From: Devosia enhydra
Lineage (GTDB): Bacteria > Pseudomonadota > Alphaproteobacteria > Rhizobiales > Devosiaceae
DNA length: 64,000 nucleotides
NCBI RefSeq assembly: GCF_900119845.1
Contig: NZ_FPKU01000001.1
Span: 777,528-841,527 of the forward strand
Direction of reading: 5' to 3'
This document shows, in pieces, positions 63,967 through 64,000 of the stretch. A program made the position numbers and the translations under genes. The notes under the pieces were generated by a model that was not told the origin of the DNA, ran no database searches, and saw only the letters and a list, made by a program, of their open reading frames with translations. Numbering within the stretch: the stretch's first letter is position 1; each line of letters opens with the position of its first letter.

Positions 63967-64000
63967 CGTGCTGCCCTCCATGAGCTCGTGCGACCTCTAT

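Noticed and set aside
1-64000. tRNA genes, insertion sequences, CRISPR arrays
   Set aside because: I looked for T-loop and acceptor patterns, transposase motifs, terminal repeats and regularly spaced direct repeats and saw none. A tRNAscan or ISfinder search would settle it.

Overview
The window is GC-rich and almost fully coding. Gene content and order point to an alphaproteobacterium of the Hyphomicrobiales (Rhizobiales): clpS-clpA, divK-pleD-rpmG, the DUF983-rnr-topA-dprA-plsY-pyrC-pyrB block, ruvX next to gatC, and the AI-2E permease-hdaA-ppk-ppx-rnd block. A Devosia-like genus is possible, but that is a guess. I saw no tRNA or rRNA gene, insertion sequence, prophage or CRISPR array.

Layout. 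1-6166 holds the end of an AI-2E family permease, the ClpS/ClpA protease adaptor and unfoldase, and a secreted D,D-carboxypeptidase with a SPOR domain. 6176-9787 is a leftward run (DUF1275 membrane protein, HIT protein, UGT80-like glycosyltransferase, fatty acid hydroxylase-SDR fusion) that looks like a lipid or isoprenoid modification cluster. 9814-13840 is a leftward operon (DUF482 acyltransferase, GDPD, RidA, DinB, DUF3572). 13932-16263 is the cell-cycle and c-di-GMP pair divK-pleD followed by convergent rpmG. The long intergenic gap between pleD and rpmG contains consecutive perfect hairpins and is a candidate structured RNA.

16363-22647 looks like an accessory sugar-acid module. It has a solute-binding protein, two permeases and an RraA-fold protein on the left strand, and an enolase-superfamily acid-sugar dehydratase and a GntR regulator on the right. 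It sits between rpmG and the housekeeping block DUF983-rnr-topA-dprA-plsY-pyrC-pyrB-ruvX (22667-32909). The pyrC product lacks the metal-binding residues of dihydroorotase and is probably the non-catalytic partner of PyrB.

32975-40322 carries gatC, gatA and gatB, needed for transamidation of misacylated tRNA. They are separated by acetyltransferases, a secreted unknown, a small diguanylate cyclase and a chorismate mutase. 40329-43016 is leftward (EamA exporter, purN, purM). 43102-48652 is rightward: AI-2E permease, hdaA (replication control), ppk and ppx (polyphosphate synthesis and breakdown). rnd and aspS diverge at 49.8 kb.

51868-63966 contains a membrane EAL phosphodiesterase, a malic enzyme with a phosphotransacetylase-like domain, recG, sdhE-mfd, an IalB-like secreted protein and a UbiH-type hydroxylase. 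Convergent gene pairs are often closed by a perfect GC-rich hairpin. No frameshifted gene was found. The clearest decay signals are the shortened metallo-beta-lactamase-like protein at 32975 and the pseudo-dihydroorotase at 30114.
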